Assembly (NCBI GenBank): GCA_026388865.1
Contig: JAPLIX010000294.1
Span: 1 to 5,155 of the forward strand
Direction: 5' to 3'
DNA: 5,155 nt
DNA from: Pseudomonadota bacterium
Lineage (GTDB): Bacteria > Desulfobacterota > WTBG01 > CAIYCZ01
In this document: positions 4,977-5,155 of the stretch, piece after piece
Position numbering within the stretch: the stretch's first letter is position 1
Layout: every line of letters starts with the position of its first letter
Translations under genes and position numbers: made by a program
The notes under the pieces: model-generated
Databases searched by the model: none
Told to the model about the DNA's origin: nothing
Seen by the model: the letters and a program-made list of their open reading frames with translations, nothing else

Positions 4977-5155
4977 GTGCTTTCCAAGACCTTCAGCAGC
5001 GCAATTCTCGGCATTGATGCCTATCTGGTAGAAGTAGAGGTGGACATCAGCCCGGGCCTTCCCTACTTTTCAACCGTGGGGCTCCCGGACGGCGCGGTCA
5101 AAGAGAGTAAAGACCGGGTCAAGTCCGCCATCAAGAATATGGGGTATGACTTCCC
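4977..5155 (+). CDS. comM: ComM/YifB Mg-chelatase-like AAA ATPase, N-terminal part
   Basis: The first 59 residues of a protein that continues past the window edge. The start VLSKTFSSAILGIDAYLVEV, with VDISPGLPYFSTVGLPDGAVKES and then KDRVKSAIKN, is the hallmark N-terminus of the ComM/YifB family, a ribosomal S5-fold-like domain before the Mg-chelatase AAA domain. Full-length members are about 500 residues. ComM is a hexameric helicase that promotes branch migration of incoming DNA during natural transformation, and many non-competent bacteria carry it too. GTG is the start because AAGG lies six bases upstream and the first in-frame ATG is only codon 55. The Walker motifs lie outside the window, so integrity cannot be judged. 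It is divergent from moaC, with the inverted-repeat element between them. Confidence 0.93.
   Translation, partial: MLSKTFSSAILGIDAYLVEVEVDISPGLPYFSTVGLPDGAVKESKDRVKSAIKNMGYDF

Noticed and set aside
1..5155. CRISPR array or tRNA genes
   Set aside because: No regularly spaced direct repeats and no cloverleaf with a TTCGA-type T-arm were found by eye on either strand.

Overview
The window looks like a piece of a bacterial chromosome of moderate GC. The protein families point to a deltaproteobacterial (Desulfobacterota-like) host. The DksA protein closely resembles the form I know from Geobacter-type bacteria, a GH57 glucan enzyme sits beside a GalT-family protein, and the left edge carries a degenerate ACCACAGAG/CTCTGTGGT palindrome of a kind I associate with intergenic regions of such genomes. 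The taxonomic call is inference, not proof.

Layout: four complete genes lie on the minus strand and read right to left: moaC (molybdopterin precursor synthesis), dksA (RNA polymerase secondary-channel regulator with a C4 zinc finger), a 730-residue GH57 alpha-amylase/4-alpha-glucanotransferase, and galT (hexose-1-phosphate nucleotidyl transferase). At the right edge a comM/yifB-type AAA ATPase gene starts on the plus strand and runs off the window. moaC and comM are divergent, separated by about 570 bp. moaC has a good sigma70-like promoter and dksA a plausible one. dksA, GH57 and galT are closely spaced (35 and 88 bp gaps) and probably form one transcript. GH57 and galT fit together as a maltodextrin/glycogen plus sugar-phosphate module, led by a stringent-response type regulator.

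The most interesting non-coding part is the moaC-comM gap. It holds an undescribed-looking element of about 334 bp (4489-4822) with 19-bp imperfect terminal inverted repeats (16/19), AATTATA direct repeats at both outer edges, and a much stronger internal inverted repeat (about 28 pairs) enclosing a GC-rich core with further small hairpins. It encodes no convincing protein. A MITE-like non-autonomous transposable element or a large structured RNA are the two readings I can support.

A second subtle feature is the dksA-GH57 junction. The dksA stop codon overlaps a GAGG Shine-Dalgarno that serves not GH57 but a nine-codon mini-ORF, whose stop overlaps the GH57 start as ATGA. This suggests translational coupling by relay.
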